DNA of 64,000 nt, taken from NCBI GenBank assembly GCA_964522015.1, contig CAZFST010000015.1, positions 1 through 64,000 on the forward strand, given 5' to 3'. The stretch is from QQWI01 sp964522015 (GTDB lineage: Bacteria > Bacillota > Clostridia > Peptostreptococcales > Acidaminobacteraceae). The notes under the pieces were generated by a model. The model was given only the letters and a program-made list of their open reading frames with translations, ran no database searches and was not told the origin of the DNA. Positions 8,730-17,977 of this stretch are shown here, piece by piece (position 1 is the first letter of the stretch; every line of letters starts with the position of its first letter). A program made the translations under genes and the position numbers.

Positions 8730-8760
8730 ATAGACATGATTGCTCATGGGGAGGTTTACA

Positions 8761-11235
8761 ATGAAAAAAGTAAATGATAAAGAGATGGACATCAAAGATG
8801 TTAAGCTGCCTCAAAATGAGGAATATGATACCTCGTTTTGGACTAGCGAAGAAGAGGACGGAGCAGATCCTGAGATGCAATCAGATTTTCAAGTTGATAT
8901 TGACACAGACCTGGACTCTTTGACTGGTTCTTCAATCGACAATCAAGACACCAGTGCCATAGATCAATCATTTGAAATGGATGAGGTATCTGACTATAAT
9001 GCAAATTTGAATGCTGATGTAGAAACACCCATATTGGCTCAAATGCAGACGCCTAAAGCGAGTCAGGCTAAAAGCAAGACAAAAGGCCCTAAACAAAAGA
9101 ATCAACAAAAGCAATCAACTAAAAGCCTGAAAGATATGATTGTAGGAACGTTCAAACAAATCGTCGATGGGGATATTAAAAATAAGCCGGTGGGGTCTGT
9201 TGTGGCCTTTAGAAACTGGAAAATACGTACTAAAGTTTTGGCGGGTTTTATTGTCATGATTTTGGCGATTATCTATGTCACCATTAGTTCCCTTGGTTTT
9301 ATCACTGACATCACCAATAACTACATACCCGTTATCAAAGCACAAAATAGCATCAGCGTAGAAGTTCAAATGATGAATGTCAATCAGCGGGATTTTATAT
9401 TGATAGACCGGACCAACGAGGATTTTTACAAAGCCGCGAAAGAGCTGCCAGAAGGCACTTTATCGCAAACTTTGAGAACAGAGGCCTTTACAAAAGCCTT
9501 TAAAGAGACAGCCCTTAACTTAAACACTTTAAAAGATAAAAAACTCATTAAAAGCGACCCTAAGCTTTCAGTAAAATTAAGTTTACTTGAAGAGAAGCTT
9601 AAACTCTACAATACGTCATTTGAACAAATGCATTTGAATATTCAAAAACGCGGTTTTGCAACCTATGGCATCGTTGGTGAGATCCAAGCCCTTGCAGATG
9701 AGGTCAAAAAGAAACTTGCCAAAATGCCTAAGGACAGTATTTTAACAGAAACCCTAGCAGAACTTGATTTAGCCCATACCACTTATCTTTATACGCAAAA
9801 GCCGATTTTTGCAAAGCGGATTAAAGACAAAATGAGTTACCCAAATGCAAAAGTGGCCCTTGGTCTTGAGACAGCAACATTTAAAGCGGAGTATAAGCAA
9901 CTCTCTGATGACTACATTGCTAAGTTCAACGAACTAGTAGCCCTCGATGACACGATTGGAAGAAATGAGACTGAGGGACTTTTCAATGTACTCACGACCA
10001 CCAGCGCAGAAGTAAGCGCCATTGCTACTGAAATTAATACCCAAATAGAAAAGCAACTATCAGCAGCTATCGGTGGTGTTTTAGTTAAATTTATTGCCAT
10101 TGTTGCCGTCATCACGTTTATCAGTGTGGTATTTGCTCTATTTTTAGCCAATATTATTTCAAAACCAATTCGAAATGTGAATTTGATGCTTCAAGATATT
10201 GCTCAGGGTGAAGGGGATTTAACCCGTCAACTATCCCTTAATACTAAAGAAGAAATGGGAACCTTGGCAAGGCTCTTTAATACCTTTGTACTTAAGATTA
10301 AAGATGTAGTGGTCAAAGTTAAAGGCAGTACAGCCACCCTTTTGGATTATACCGATGAGATTCATACGGCGATTGATCAAGCCAACGATTCCATTGAGCA
10401 AATTAGCCTAGAAGTCACTAAGATGATTGATGGTCTTCAAAATAGCGCCAGCGTCGTGCAAGAGACCACTGCCAGTATTGAGGAGCTTTCAAGTAGTGCT
10501 CAAATGATTGCAAAAGAAGCCAATGCGGTTTCAGACGACTCTGTGTTGGTGCTGTCTGCCTCTAAGCAAGGGGTTGAAAAACTCCTAAAAGTGGTGGATA
10601 GTATTGAAAAAGTCAAGCATTCGTCAGAATCAATGGCAGAAGTGATTGGTACTCTTAAACTGTCGTCAGAAGAAATCGTCAGTATTGTGACCATTATCAA
10701 TGCCATTGCAGAACAAACCTCTCTGCTGGCTCTAAATGCTTCTATTGAAGCGGCAAGAGCTGGGGAACATGGTCGTGGTTTCTCTGTGGTTGCAGAAGAG
10801 GTTAGAAAACTGGCTGATCAAAGCAAAGGGTCAGCGGCTAAAATTGGTACCATTATTAAGCAAATTTCAAAGGATATTAAAGGTGCCAGCGATACGATGG
10901 TCAGCGAACAGAAGTTAGTCGGTGCCAGTGTTAAAGAGGCCCACGATACCAATAAGAGTTTTTCTGAAATTCTCGGTTTAATCGAAGCCATTACTACAAA
11001 AATTAGCCGTATCAGTGAAGGGGCACAGCAACAGTCCATGATTTCAGAAGAGATGGCAAAAGCAGTTGACGAACTCTCACATGTCATGCAAGGAAACGTT
11101 CAATCTTCAGAGCATATTGGTAGCAATATCGAAAACCAAGTGGCCACCTTTGAAGAAATTGCGGCGAGTATTTCAGAACTTAAGCATATGGCTTTGGTAC
11201 TTGAAAGTGAGACAAACCGCTTTAAAACGGAGTAA
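8761..11235 (+). CDS. methyl-accepting chemotaxis protein with a long acidic cytoplasmic N-terminus
   Basis: This is a transmembrane chemoreceptor of 824 residues. The signalling hairpin EQTSLLALNASIEAARAGEH (near residue 650) and flanking helices mark the CheA/CheW-binding methyl-accepting domain. Membrane helices lie at ~160-182 and ~441-465, with an all-helical sensing domain between them and a HAMP domain at ~465-520. The oddity is the first ~155 residues: about 95 acidic, low-complexity residues followed by a Lys/Gln-rich stretch, all predicted to lie inside the cell before the first helix. Most chemoreceptors have fewer than 20 residues there. The ATG at 8761 follows GGGGAGG. The gene is single, with its own promoter and terminator. 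Confidence 0.93.
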   Translation: MKKVNDKEMDIKDVKLPQNEEYDTSFWTSEEEDGADPEMQSDFQVDIDTDLDSLTGSSIDNQDTSAIDQSFEMDEVSDYNANLNADVETPILAQMQTPKASQAKSKTKGPKQKNQQKQSTKSLKDMIVGTFKQIVDGDIKNKPVGSVVAFRNWKIRTKVLAGFIVMILAIIYVTISSLGFITDITNNYIPVIKAQNSISVEVQMMNVNQRDFILIDRTNEDFYKAAKELPEGTLSQTLRTEAFTKAFKETALNLNTLKDKKLIKSDPKLSVKLSLLEEKLKLYNTSFEQMHLNIQKRGFATYGIVGEIQALADEVKKKLAKMPKDSILTETLAELDLAHTTYLYTQKPIFAKRIKDKMSYPNAKVALGLETATFKAEYKQLSDDYIAKFNELVALDDTIGRNETEGLFNVLTTTSAEVSAIATEINTQIEKQLSAAIGGVLVKFIAIVAVITFISVVFALFLANIISKPIRNVNLMLQDIAQGEGDLTRQLSLNTKEEMGTLARLFNTFVLKIKDVVVKVKGSTATLLDYTDEIHTAIDQANDSIEQISLEVTKMIDGLQNSASVVQETTASIEELSSSAQMIAKEANAVSDDSVLVLSASKQGVEKLLKVVDSIEKVKHSSESMAEVIGTLKLSSEEIVSIVTIINAIAEQTSLLALNASIEAARAGEHGRGFSVVAEEVRKLADQSKGSAAKIGTIIKQISKDIKGASDTMVSEQKLVGASVKEAHDTNKSFSEILGLIEAITTKISRISEGAQQQSMISEEMAKAVDELSHVMQGNVQSSEHIGSNIENQVATFEEIAASISELKHMALVLESETNRFKTE

Positions 11236-11264
11236 TAAAGGTTTTTGACACGCAAACCATCAAG

Positions 11265-11300
11265 AAAACCTCTGCTATCACCTGATAACAGAGGTTTTTT
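11265..11300 (+). terminator. intrinsic terminator after the chemoreceptor gene
   Basis: AAAACCTCTG...CAGAGGTTTTTT forms a strong stem with an inner TATCA/TGATA extension, ending in a T-run. Confidence 0.88.
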
Positions 11301-11358
11301 ACCCCTTGCCCCTACTGTTTTACAGTTGTCGTCAAGACTATCACAAAGGAGTAAACTA

Positions 11359-12321
11359 ATGGGCACGTCAAAACGACGTTTCATTAAATGGGTTGAAAGT
11401 GGACTGATTATTCTATTAGTCACATTAATAGCAAATGCCGTGATGACAACCCTCACCATCAGCGATATTCAAAAAGCGGTTAAGGTCAGTGACCGAAAAA
11501 TCGATCGGCAAGTGGCCCTTATTACCGATGAAGCCACCACCTACGAGACCCTACAATTCTTAAAGGGCATTGAAGAGGCCCAAAAAACCCATGGCCTTGT
11601 GGTCACCACTCAGATTGTGGAGGGTTCAGAAGACAGTATTAAACGGGCCTTTGAAATTGCCCAGTTAACAGGTTGCGAAGGCATCTTTGTTAAACTCAAG
11701 CAAAATAGTATCGCCAAGGATTATATTCAAGCAGCCACTGAGCAGGGCATCAAAGTAGTGGTAGTGGACCACGACGTGGCCGACTCCAGACGGGATGCTT
11801 ATGTTGGTGCAAACAAGCTTTTAATGGGAAAAAAAGCAGCTGAAATGGTGCAAAAGAATCAGAAGAAGCCAGTCCAGGTGTTGGTGATTCTTGGGGATGC
11901 CTACAGTGAAAAACCTGGCATCGCCCTCAACCACTATCTAAATGGATTTAGGCAAATTGTAGAAGAAAACAAGGAGTTTATTTCGTTGGAAGTAGCCTAT
12001 ACCAATACTTTACCAGCTGAACTCATTCTGGATAAGGCCCTTGGAACCCAGCAGGTGAATACAGTGGTATGCACAGACCCTCTGGATACCATCAAAGTGA
12101 TGAATCTGCTGGTGGACTATAACCGCATACAAGATATTATGCTTATCGGTAGCGGTAACTTACCAGAAATCACAGCAGCAGTGACAAAAAAAATCATCCC
12201 GGCCAGTATTGTTGTGGACTACCATCTGATGGCCGTTGAAACCATCAACGCTTTTGTCTCACTGACCTCCCGTCAAACCCAAACCGCCTATAAATTAATC
12301 CCCATCGAAGTACTGGAATAG
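11359..12321 (+). CDS. membrane-anchored sugar-binding co-sensor (XylFII-like)
   Basis: A 320-residue protein with an uncleaved N-terminal membrane helix (residues ~12-34) and a periplasmic-binding-protein type 1 fold outside. It lacks a lipobox. It is the first gene of a run with a YesM/LytS-type kinase and an AraC-type regulator. In Clostridium beijerinckii a membrane-bound xylose-binding protein, XylFII, pairs with LytS to sense xylose and switch on xylFGH; the layout here matches that system. The sugar is not proven. The ATG at 11359 has AAGGAG seven bases upstream; 38 extra in-frame codons upstream overlap the preceding terminator and are not real. Confidence 0.75.
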   Translation: MGTSKRRFIKWVESGLIILLVTLIANAVMTTLTISDIQKAVKVSDRKIDRQVALITDEATTYETLQFLKGIEEAQKTHGLVVTTQIVEGSEDSIKRAFEIAQLTGCEGIFVKLKQNSIAKDYIQAATEQGIKVVVVDHDVADSRRDAYVGANKLLMGKKAAEMVQKNQKKPVQVLVILGDAYSEKPGIALNHYLNGFRQIVEENKEFISLEVAYTNTLPAELILDKALGTQQVNTVVCTDPLDTIKVMNLLVDYNRIQDIMLIGSGNLPEITAAVTKKIIPASIVVDYHLMAVETINAFVSLTSRQTQTAYKLIPIEVLE

Positions 12322-12329
12322 GAGCCCAT

Positions 12330-13856
12330 ATGTCTTGGTTCACGAAATTTCGAAAAACCACCATACGATCAAAAGTCACGGGTTTCACCCTGGCCCTGCT
12401 GTTTAGTTTAGTGATCGGCTTTGGTTCTGTGCTCTACATTACACAGGATCTCAGCCAAAATTTTGATGCCCTTTTTTCAAGAAGCTTGATGCTCAAAGAT
12501 TTAGAAACCCAGATGACCCTATTTGAAGGACACCTTGAAACCTACTTACAGACCAAGGATTCCGATAGTTTTGTAGGCTTTATGGATCAAAAAGAAAAGA
12601 TCAACACCTTCAAAGTTGAACTGACTGTGGGGCTCTCAGACGATCAATTGATGTTACAAATGCAGAATATGGCCACTTTATTAGGTCATTATCTATCAGG
12701 GGCTGATGAGGCAATCCAGTTCAAGCGAGCTAGGAATACCGAGGCCACCCTAGTGGCCTATAACCGAGTACAGACCCAGAGTCACTACCTAAGACAAATG
12801 ATGAATACCCTTCACAACAGCGAATTTGACGCTAACTTAAATCGCTATTTAGTGATGACACAGCGGATGAACACGGTGAAGACCATGTTAGTGGGCATCT
12901 TTATCATCCTATTTTTATGGAGTGCCGTGTTTGTATTTGATTTTACCCAAAATATTTCAGAACCCATAGAAGCCCTTTCCCACTACGCAAAGAGGATTTC
13001 CCAGGGGGAATATGGGGTTCCGGTGGCATCCGCTTACCAGTATGACGAGGCAAGCGTTCTCTTTCAGGTGTTCTCGGACATGTCCGTCAATTTATCCCAC
13101 CATATAGAAGATTTAAAAGACAAGGCCCAAACTGAAACTGAGTTGCGACTTAGCGCAGTAGAAAATCTAAAAATGCAAAATATGCTTAAACAAGCTGAAC
13201 TCATGGCCCTTCAAGCCCAGATCAATCCCCACTTTCTCTTTAATACCATCAACGCTGGCCTTCAGCTAGCCATACTGGAAGATGCCGAACAAACCGCCAA
13301 CTTTTTAGACCATATGGCCCGGATGTTCCGCTACAATATCCAGCGCCTAGACAATACTGTCACCCTTCAAGATGAGCTACTGAATTTAAAGCATTATTAT
13401 CATTTGATGAAAGTTCGCTTTCAAGATATGATTGAAATCAGTTTTGATATCCCACCTGAAAGTACTGAAATCAGGATGCCCCCCATGATCTTACAGCCCA
13501 TTGTAGAAAACGCTTTGATACATGGGTTCAAGCATAAAGAAACCCCAGGGCGCATCGAGATCCAGGTTTCACAGACAAGAGAGCAACTGACAATCAAGAT
13601 TTGCGATAATGGCACTGGCATGGATCAAGAGACACTGGATCGACTAAAAACAGCGGCTTATCAGTCCCGCAGTATCCCCCTAGAAAACCCTGGACACACC
13701 ACAGGACTAGGACTTGCCAATGTTTACCAACGTCTCAGCGTATTTTTTGAGACCAAAGAAGTAATGAGCTTAACGAGCATTCAAAATGAAGGTACCTGTG
13801 TGACACTGAATCTGCCACTGAGAAAGTTGGATGATGATGAGAATTTTGATAGTTGA
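12330..13856 (+). CDS. YesM/LytS-type sensor histidine kinase
   Basis: A 508-residue membrane kinase. Helices lie at ~15-37 and ~186-208 and flank an outer sensing domain of ~145 residues. A HAMP domain follows at ~209-260, then the His_kinase domain with ALQAQINPHFLFNT (phospho-acceptor His301) and an ATPase domain with DNGTGMD and TGLGLANVYQRL. It begins eight bases after the binding-protein gene and overlaps the regulator gene by 26 bases, so the three are one operon. It probably reads sugar occupancy through the anchored binding protein and phosphorylates the next gene product. Confidence 0.92.
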   Translation: MSWFTKFRKTTIRSKVTGFTLALLFSLVIGFGSVLYITQDLSQNFDALFSRSLMLKDLETQMTLFEGHLETYLQTKDSDSFVGFMDQKEKINTFKVELTVGLSDDQLMLQMQNMATLLGHYLSGADEAIQFKRARNTEATLVAYNRVQTQSHYLRQMMNTLHNSEFDANLNRYLVMTQRMNTVKTMLVGIFIILFLWSAVFVFDFTQNISEPIEALSHYAKRISQGEYGVPVASAYQYDEASVLFQVFSDMSVNLSHHIEDLKDKAQTETELRLSAVENLKMQNMLKQAELMALQAQINPHFLFNTINAGLQLAILEDAEQTANFLDHMARMFRYNIQRLDNTVTLQDELLNLKHYYHLMKVRFQDMIEISFDIPPESTEIRMPPMILQPIVENALIHGFKHKETPGRIEIQVSQTREQLTIKICDNGTGMDQETLDRLKTAAYQSRSIPLENPGHTTGLGLANVYQRLSVFFETKEVMSLTSIQNEGTCVTLNLPLRKLDDDENFDS

Positions 13857-15414
13857 TGATGAAAAGATTGTTCTGGACTCTGTAAGCCATATCTTAATGC
13901 AAAACTTTGACCACATTGAAATAGAAACCGCCCGCAATGGCAGAGAAGGTATGGCCAAACTGGAGCAGCATCGGCCCCACTTGGTGATGACCGATATGCG
14001 TATGCCCGGCATGAGCGGTTTGGAGTTTATCAAGCAGGCCAGGCGCTTTGATGACCAAGTCAAGATCATTATCGCCACGGCCTTTGATCAATTTGATTAC
14101 GCCAAGGAAGCCTTCAATTATCAGGTGGAAGACTACGTGCTTAAGCCCCTTACCAAGCAAAAGCTCATTGATGTGGTGACAAAGGTCATGGGCAAGATGA
14201 AAGAGGAAAAAAACCGACGGACCCAAGAACTAGAAAGCATTGACCGCCTGTACCATTCCCTGCAAATGGTGGAGAATAACTTTTTCCATATGGTGATGCA
14301 ACATTTGTCACTGGATTACCAGCTCCCGGTGTTTAGGGATTTGCTCTCACTGGAGCTTGAGAAAGGGTACTTGGTGGCACTAGAAGCGGTGGCACTGCCA
14401 CGGGACGCCTCTTGGCAGCAGACCAGCGACTACAATAATCGCCTTAGCGATGCCTGCGAGGATTTCAAGGGACAACTAAAGCTGAACTTCAATGGCATGG
14501 TGTCCCAGGTGCTACAAAATAGGTTCTTTGCTTATGTGGATGCCCCTGATGAAGAAGGACTACTGGAAGACCAGTTAGCCAGCTTTTTAGAGGTGAGCTT
14601 CCAGCGGTGCCTCAAGCAATATAACGCCAAACTGCGGATTGTCTACAGTCCCCTGACACCGGTTGGAGCCCTTGAAAGCGCCTACGACCAAACTCTTTAC
14701 GCCTTGGCCATTTCTCAAAAGAACGTGGCCCCAGCCTTTGGCCGCACCTCAAATATCTATGGCCTTGAAGGGTTCCAGGTGCTTCTGGACGATCTCTTTG
14801 AGCGAGTGATGCTCCTGGATGAGCGGTGGCAAGGTGTCTTTGAGCAGGTAACCGCCTACTACCACGGCCTTTTGATGCATGGGCAACAGCCTCAAATGGC
14901 CATGGATTATCTGCTTTTGTTTTTTATGAAGCTGGGGTTGGAGTGGGAGCTGCGCCTTGGCCTCACAGGCCAATTTGTGCGCCAGGGTTTTCTCGGTGAC
15001 TTTCGCCACCAAGACGACAATCGCCGTCTCGAGATGGTCCAAAAGATGATAGAAGCCATAGAAAATGCAAGCGTCAAGGCCAGTGCCAAAAAGTTGACAG
15101 AACCTGTCACCTTTGCAGTAAAAGAGCTTACCAGCCGTTTTTCCCAAGAAATTACCTTGGAAGAAGTGGCTCGGGGAGCCCATGTGACCTCCCAGTACTT
15201 GTCCAAAATTTTCAAAGACGAAATGGGCATGACCTTCAAGACCTATCTGACGGATTTGCGCCTAGCCCAGTCCAAGGTGCTGCTACAGGCCGGTGAACTG
15301 TCGGTGAAGGATGTGGCCTATGCCATTGGCTATAACGATCCCAATTATTTTGTGCGCTTGTTTAAAAAGACCACGGGGTTTACGCCGGGGGAATACCAAA
15401 AGGTGATGCTATGA
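13831..15414 (+). CDS. YesN-type response regulator with AraC DNA-binding domain
   Basis: The 527-residue protein has a receiver domain at residues 1-125 (acidic pocket DDE, phospho-acceptor Asp55 in TDMRMPG), a central region of ~270 residues typical of YesN proteins, and a C-terminal AraC double helix-turn-helix (VARGAHVTSQYLSKIFKDE; VAYAIGYNDPNYFVRLFKK). It begins inside the kinase gene. Three consecutive ATG codons at 13831-13839 are possible starts; none has a strong binding site, which suggests coupled translation. It probably activates the xylFGH genes downstream. The GC content rises visibly through this gene compared with xylF. Confidence 0.9.
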   Translation: MMMRILIVDDEKIVLDSVSHILMQNFDHIEIETARNGREGMAKLEQHRPHLVMTDMRMPGMSGLEFIKQARRFDDQVKIIIATAFDQFDYAKEAFNYQVEDYVLKPLTKQKLIDVVTKVMGKMKEEKNRRTQELESIDRLYHSLQMVENNFFHMVMQHLSLDYQLPVFRDLLSLELEKGYLVALEAVALPRDASWQQTSDYNNRLSDACEDFKGQLKLNFNGMVSQVLQNRFFAYVDAPDEEGLLEDQLASFLEVSFQRCLKQYNAKLRIVYSPLTPVGALESAYDQTLYALAISQKNVAPAFGRTSNIYGLEGFQVLLDDLFERVMLLDERWQGVFEQVTAYYHGLLMHGQQPQMAMDYLLLFFMKLGLEWELRLGLTGQFVRQGFLGDFRHQDDNRRLEMVQKMIEAIENASVKASAKKLTEPVTFAVKELTSRFSQEITLEEVARGAHVTSQYLSKIFKDEMGMTFKTYLTDLRLAQSKVLLQAGELSVKDVAYAIGYNDPNYFVRLFKKTTGFTPGEYQKVML

Positions 15415-16466
15415 AAAATGTGATGAAAATTTTATGGATTTCGGTCATTTGTGTGGCCCTGACTTTAGGGCTGGCAGGGTGCAACCGGGATGTGGAGGTG
15501 GCCAGGCCCGCTAAGGACAAGCCCTTGATTGGCTTGGCAATCGATTCTTTAGTGGTGGAACGTTGGCAGCGGGATATGGAAATCATTGTGGCCCAGGCCA
15601 ACGAAGCAGGGTATGAAGTCAATGTTCAAATTGCCAATGAATCAATTTCGCGGCAAAAGGATCAAATCAACGCCCTAATTGATGAAGGGGTAAAGGTGCT
15701 GATTATTTTGCCAAATGATGCAGACGCTTTGACAGAAGAAGTGACCCGGGCCAAGCGACAGGGGATTTATGTGATTGCCTATGATCGGTTAATCAAGGCC
15801 CCAAATGTGGATTTGTACTTGTCTTTTGATAATGAGGGCATCGGTTATGAGATTGGGGAGTATCTACTTGAAAAGCTACCTGTGAAATCCCCAGATAGGG
15901 TGAGGCGGTTGGTGATGATCAACGGGGACCCCAAGGACAATAATTCAGCCCTTCTGAATAAAGGGTTTCATAGGGCCATTGAAGATCAGACCCAGGGGCC
16001 AGTTGAAGTGGTTGGGGAGGTTTGGGCCAACGAATGGCGAGAGCGATTTGCCCAAGAGGCCATCCAAAAAGCCCTAGCAGATGGTGAGAAAATCGACGGG
16101 GTGATTGCGGCCAATGACGTGTTGGCCTCCGGTGCCATTAGAATCTTAGTGGAAAATCAATTGGCTGGCAAGGTGATGGTGGTGTCCCAAGATGCTGAAT
16201 TATCAGCCTGCCAACGGATTGTGGAAGGAACCCAGCTGGCCACGGTGTATAAGCCCATCAACGATTTGGCAGAGCATGCAGTTGCTGCAGCTGTTGCATT
16301 TTTGTCTGGCAAAGAGTACCCCACCACTGAAACCATTGACAATGGCTATACCAAGGTGCCCTACGACAAGCTCAGCTTTCAACTGGTGGATAAGGACAAT
16401 ATGGATGAAGTGATTATTGAAAGTGGGTTTCACACCCAGGAAGATGTCTACCGTCATAAGCCATAA
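15411..16466 (+). CDS. XylF-like sugar-binding lipoprotein (second binding protein)
   Basis: A 351-residue lipoprotein: signal peptide with lipobox LAGC (Cys ~24), then a type 1 periplasmic-binding fold closely like XylF (DSLVVERWQRDMEIIV, IAYDRLIK, YLSFDNEGIG, GDPKDNNSALLNKG, ANDVLASGAI, VSQDAELSACQRI). Its ATG overlaps the regulator stop (ATGA), so it belongs to the sensing operon and not to the transporter operon. It is followed by a terminator. Because a second XylF lies next to the transporter genes, this copy may serve sensing, or feed the same permease with another pentose. Confidence 0.85.
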   Translation: MKNVMKILWISVICVALTLGLAGCNRDVEVARPAKDKPLIGLAIDSLVVERWQRDMEIIVAQANEAGYEVNVQIANESISRQKDQINALIDEGVKVLIILPNDADALTEEVTRAKRQGIYVIAYDRLIKAPNVDLYLSFDNEGIGYEIGEYLLEKLPVKSPDRVRRLVMINGDPKDNNSALLNKGFHRAIEDQTQGPVEVVGEVWANEWRERFAQEAIQKALADGEKIDGVIAANDVLASGAIRILVENQLAGKVMVVSQDAELSACQRIVEGTQLATVYKPINDLAEHAVAAAVAFLSGKEYPTTETIDNGYTKVPYDKLSFQLVDKDNMDEVIIESGFHTQEDVYRHKP

Positions 16467-16506
16467 ATGTGACGAAAGCGTAAAAATTTAAGGTTAAATA
16501 AATGCT

Positions 16507-16533
16507 AGAGCACCCCGGGGGGTGCTTTTTTTT
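16507..16533 (+). terminator. intrinsic terminator of the sugar-sensing operon
   Basis: AGCACCCC pairs with GGGGTGCT, followed by a run of T. It separates the sensing operon from xylFGH. Confidence 0.9.
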
Positions 16534-16546
16534 ATGGGTACTGTCA

Positions 16547-16560
16547 AGAAAACGCTTGCA
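16547..16560 (+). promoter_or_regulatory. cre-like CcpA operator upstream of xylF
   Basis: AGAAAACGCTTGCA matches the Gram-positive catabolite-responsive element TGWAARCGYTWNCW at 13 of 14 positions. It lies about 40 bases upstream of the -10 box of xylF. It predicts repression of xylF transcription by CcpA when preferred sugars are present. Confidence 0.65.
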
Positions 16561-16601
16561 AGTGCATAAGTAAGACCAGTGTATTTAGGCAACCGTTATC
16601 C

Positions 16602-16607
16602 TATAAT
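16602..16607 (+). promoter_or_regulatory. -10 box of the xylFGH promoter
   Basis: A perfect TATAAT, with no recognisable -35 at 16-18 bases. This suits a promoter that depends on an activator such as the AraC-type regulator upstream. Confidence 0.5.
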
Positions 16608-16693
16608 CACAGTGTAGTCACAAATGGTTTGCCGGTCAGCAGTGAGTGTCGCAAACCAACATTAGAATTCCAACAGAGATAGGGAGGCTTTAC

Positions 16694-17770
16694 ATGAAAA
16701 AGATTTTCGCAATCGCTTTGGCAATGATGTTAGCAGTGAGTATGGTAGGCTGTGCAAAACCAGCAGCAACAGAAGCAACAACAGAGGCTGGTGCAGAAGC
16801 GGTTACAGAAGCAGCAAAAACAGATGATAAAATTGTAATTGGTGTTTCTTTACCAACACAACGTGAAGAGCGTTGGGTAAAAGACAAAGAAGCAATGGAA
16901 GCCTTTGCTAAAGAGCAAGGTGTTGAAATCTTGATTCAAGTAGCAGACGCTGATCAAGCACAACAAGCACAACAAGTTGAAAACTTATTAACTCAAGGTA
17001 TTGATGTTTTAGTCCTTGCGCCACACGATGCATCTGCAAGTGCAGAGCTTGTTAAAATGGCCAACGATGAAGGGGTACCTGTTATTTCTTACGATAGACT
17101 TGTAACAAGCAGCAAAGAACTTAACTACTACTTGTCATTTGACAATGAGCGTGTTGGCCAACTTCAAGGACAATACTTTGTTGAAAACGTAGCAAAAGGC
17201 AATATCATGTTGTTTGCTGGCGCGCCAACTGACAACAATGCAGCACTTTTCTTCAAAGGCGCTATGAGCGTTCTTCAAGCTAAAATTGACAGCGGCGAGT
17301 ACACAGTACTTGGTGGCGCTGAATTTGAGCAAGTTGCTACAGATAACTGGGTACCAGCTAATGCACAAAACAGAGCTTCAAACGTTCTAACAGCTAATGC
17401 TGGTATGGAAGTTGCTGGCGTTCTTGCTCCAAATGATGGTACTGCAGGCGGTATCATTGAAGCTTTCAAAGCAGCTAATATGCCAATTCCAGTAATCACT
17501 GGTCAAGACTCAGAAATCGCAGCTGCTAAGCGCATTATGGGCGGCGAACAGTCAATGACAATCTTTAAAGATACAAGAATACTTGCTAAAGCTGCAATCG
17601 AAACAGCAGTATTACTTGCTAAAGGCGAAGCAGTAACAACAAACGGCGAAGTAGACAACGGTTCTATCAAAGTGCCTTCAATTTTACTTGACCCACAGGT
17701 TGTTACAAAAGACAACTTGCAAGAGCTTTTAGTAGACAGCGGTTACATCAAAGAAGCTGACCTTAAATAA
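16694..17770 (+). CDS. xylF: D-xylose-type ABC transporter substrate-binding lipoprotein
   Basis: A 358-residue lipoprotein with signal peptide MKKIFAIALAMMLAVSMVGC and lipobox VGC, an Ala/Thr/Glu-rich linker, then a type 1 binding fold with XylF landmarks (REERWVKDKEAMEAF, ISYDRLV, YYLSFDNERVGQLQGQY, GAPTDNNAALFFKG, APNDGTAGG, GQDSEIAAAKRI). It captures a sugar outside the cell for the XylGH permease. The ATG at 16694 follows GGGAGG. Codon use is biased towards A/T-ending codons, as expected for a highly expressed binding protein, unlike the GC-richer sensing genes before it. Xylose is the likeliest ligand; ChvE-type mixed monosaccharide binding cannot be excluded. Confidence 0.87.
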   Translation: MKKIFAIALAMMLAVSMVGCAKPAATEATTEAGAEAVTEAAKTDDKIVIGVSLPTQREERWVKDKEAMEAFAKEQGVEILIQVADADQAQQAQQVENLLTQGIDVLVLAPHDASASAELVKMANDEGVPVISYDRLVTSSKELNYYLSFDNERVGQLQGQYFVENVAKGNIMLFAGAPTDNNAALFFKGAMSVLQAKIDSGEYTVLGGAEFEQVATDNWVPANAQNRASNVLTANAGMEVAGVLAPNDGTAGGIIEAFKAANMPIPVITGQDSEIAAAKRIMGGEQSMTIFKDTRILAKAAIETAVLLAKGEAVTTNGEVDNGSIKVPSILLDPQVVTKDNLQELLVDSGYIKEADLK

Positions 17771-17774
17771 TCGC

Positions 17775-17807
17775 AACAGCGATGATCAAGTAACAGCGAT
17801 GATCAAG
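17775..17807. repeat. 17-bp tandem duplication after xylF
   Basis: AACAGCGATGATCAAG occurs at 17775-17790 and 17792-17807, just after the xylF stop codon. Confidence 0.85.
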
Positions 17808-17888
17808 CACCAAACCAGTATTTGAAGGTATCAGGATGAACGTCTTAGGATGCGCATCTTAAGATGGGCGAGTCTGGATGTTAAAAAG

Positions 17889-17916
17889 CAAGGCGGGCTA
17901 ATCCCCGCCTTGTCCC
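17889..17916 (+). terminator. attenuating hairpin between xylF and xylG
   Basis: CAAGGCGGG (17889-17897) pairs with CCCGCCTTG (17904-17912) and is followed by a weak T-rich tail. It probably protects the xylF message and lets only part of transcription enter xylGH. Confidence 0.65.
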
Positions 17917-17977
17917 TTTGTAAAGAGGTTCACAAACTCGTTATGCCAGAACAAACTGATATTGAAGGAGGCAAATG

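Noticed and set aside
14749..15183. 144-codon minus-strand ORF inside the AraC-type regulator gene
   Set aside because: Fully inside a well-supported gene, no ribosome binding site, no recognisable product.
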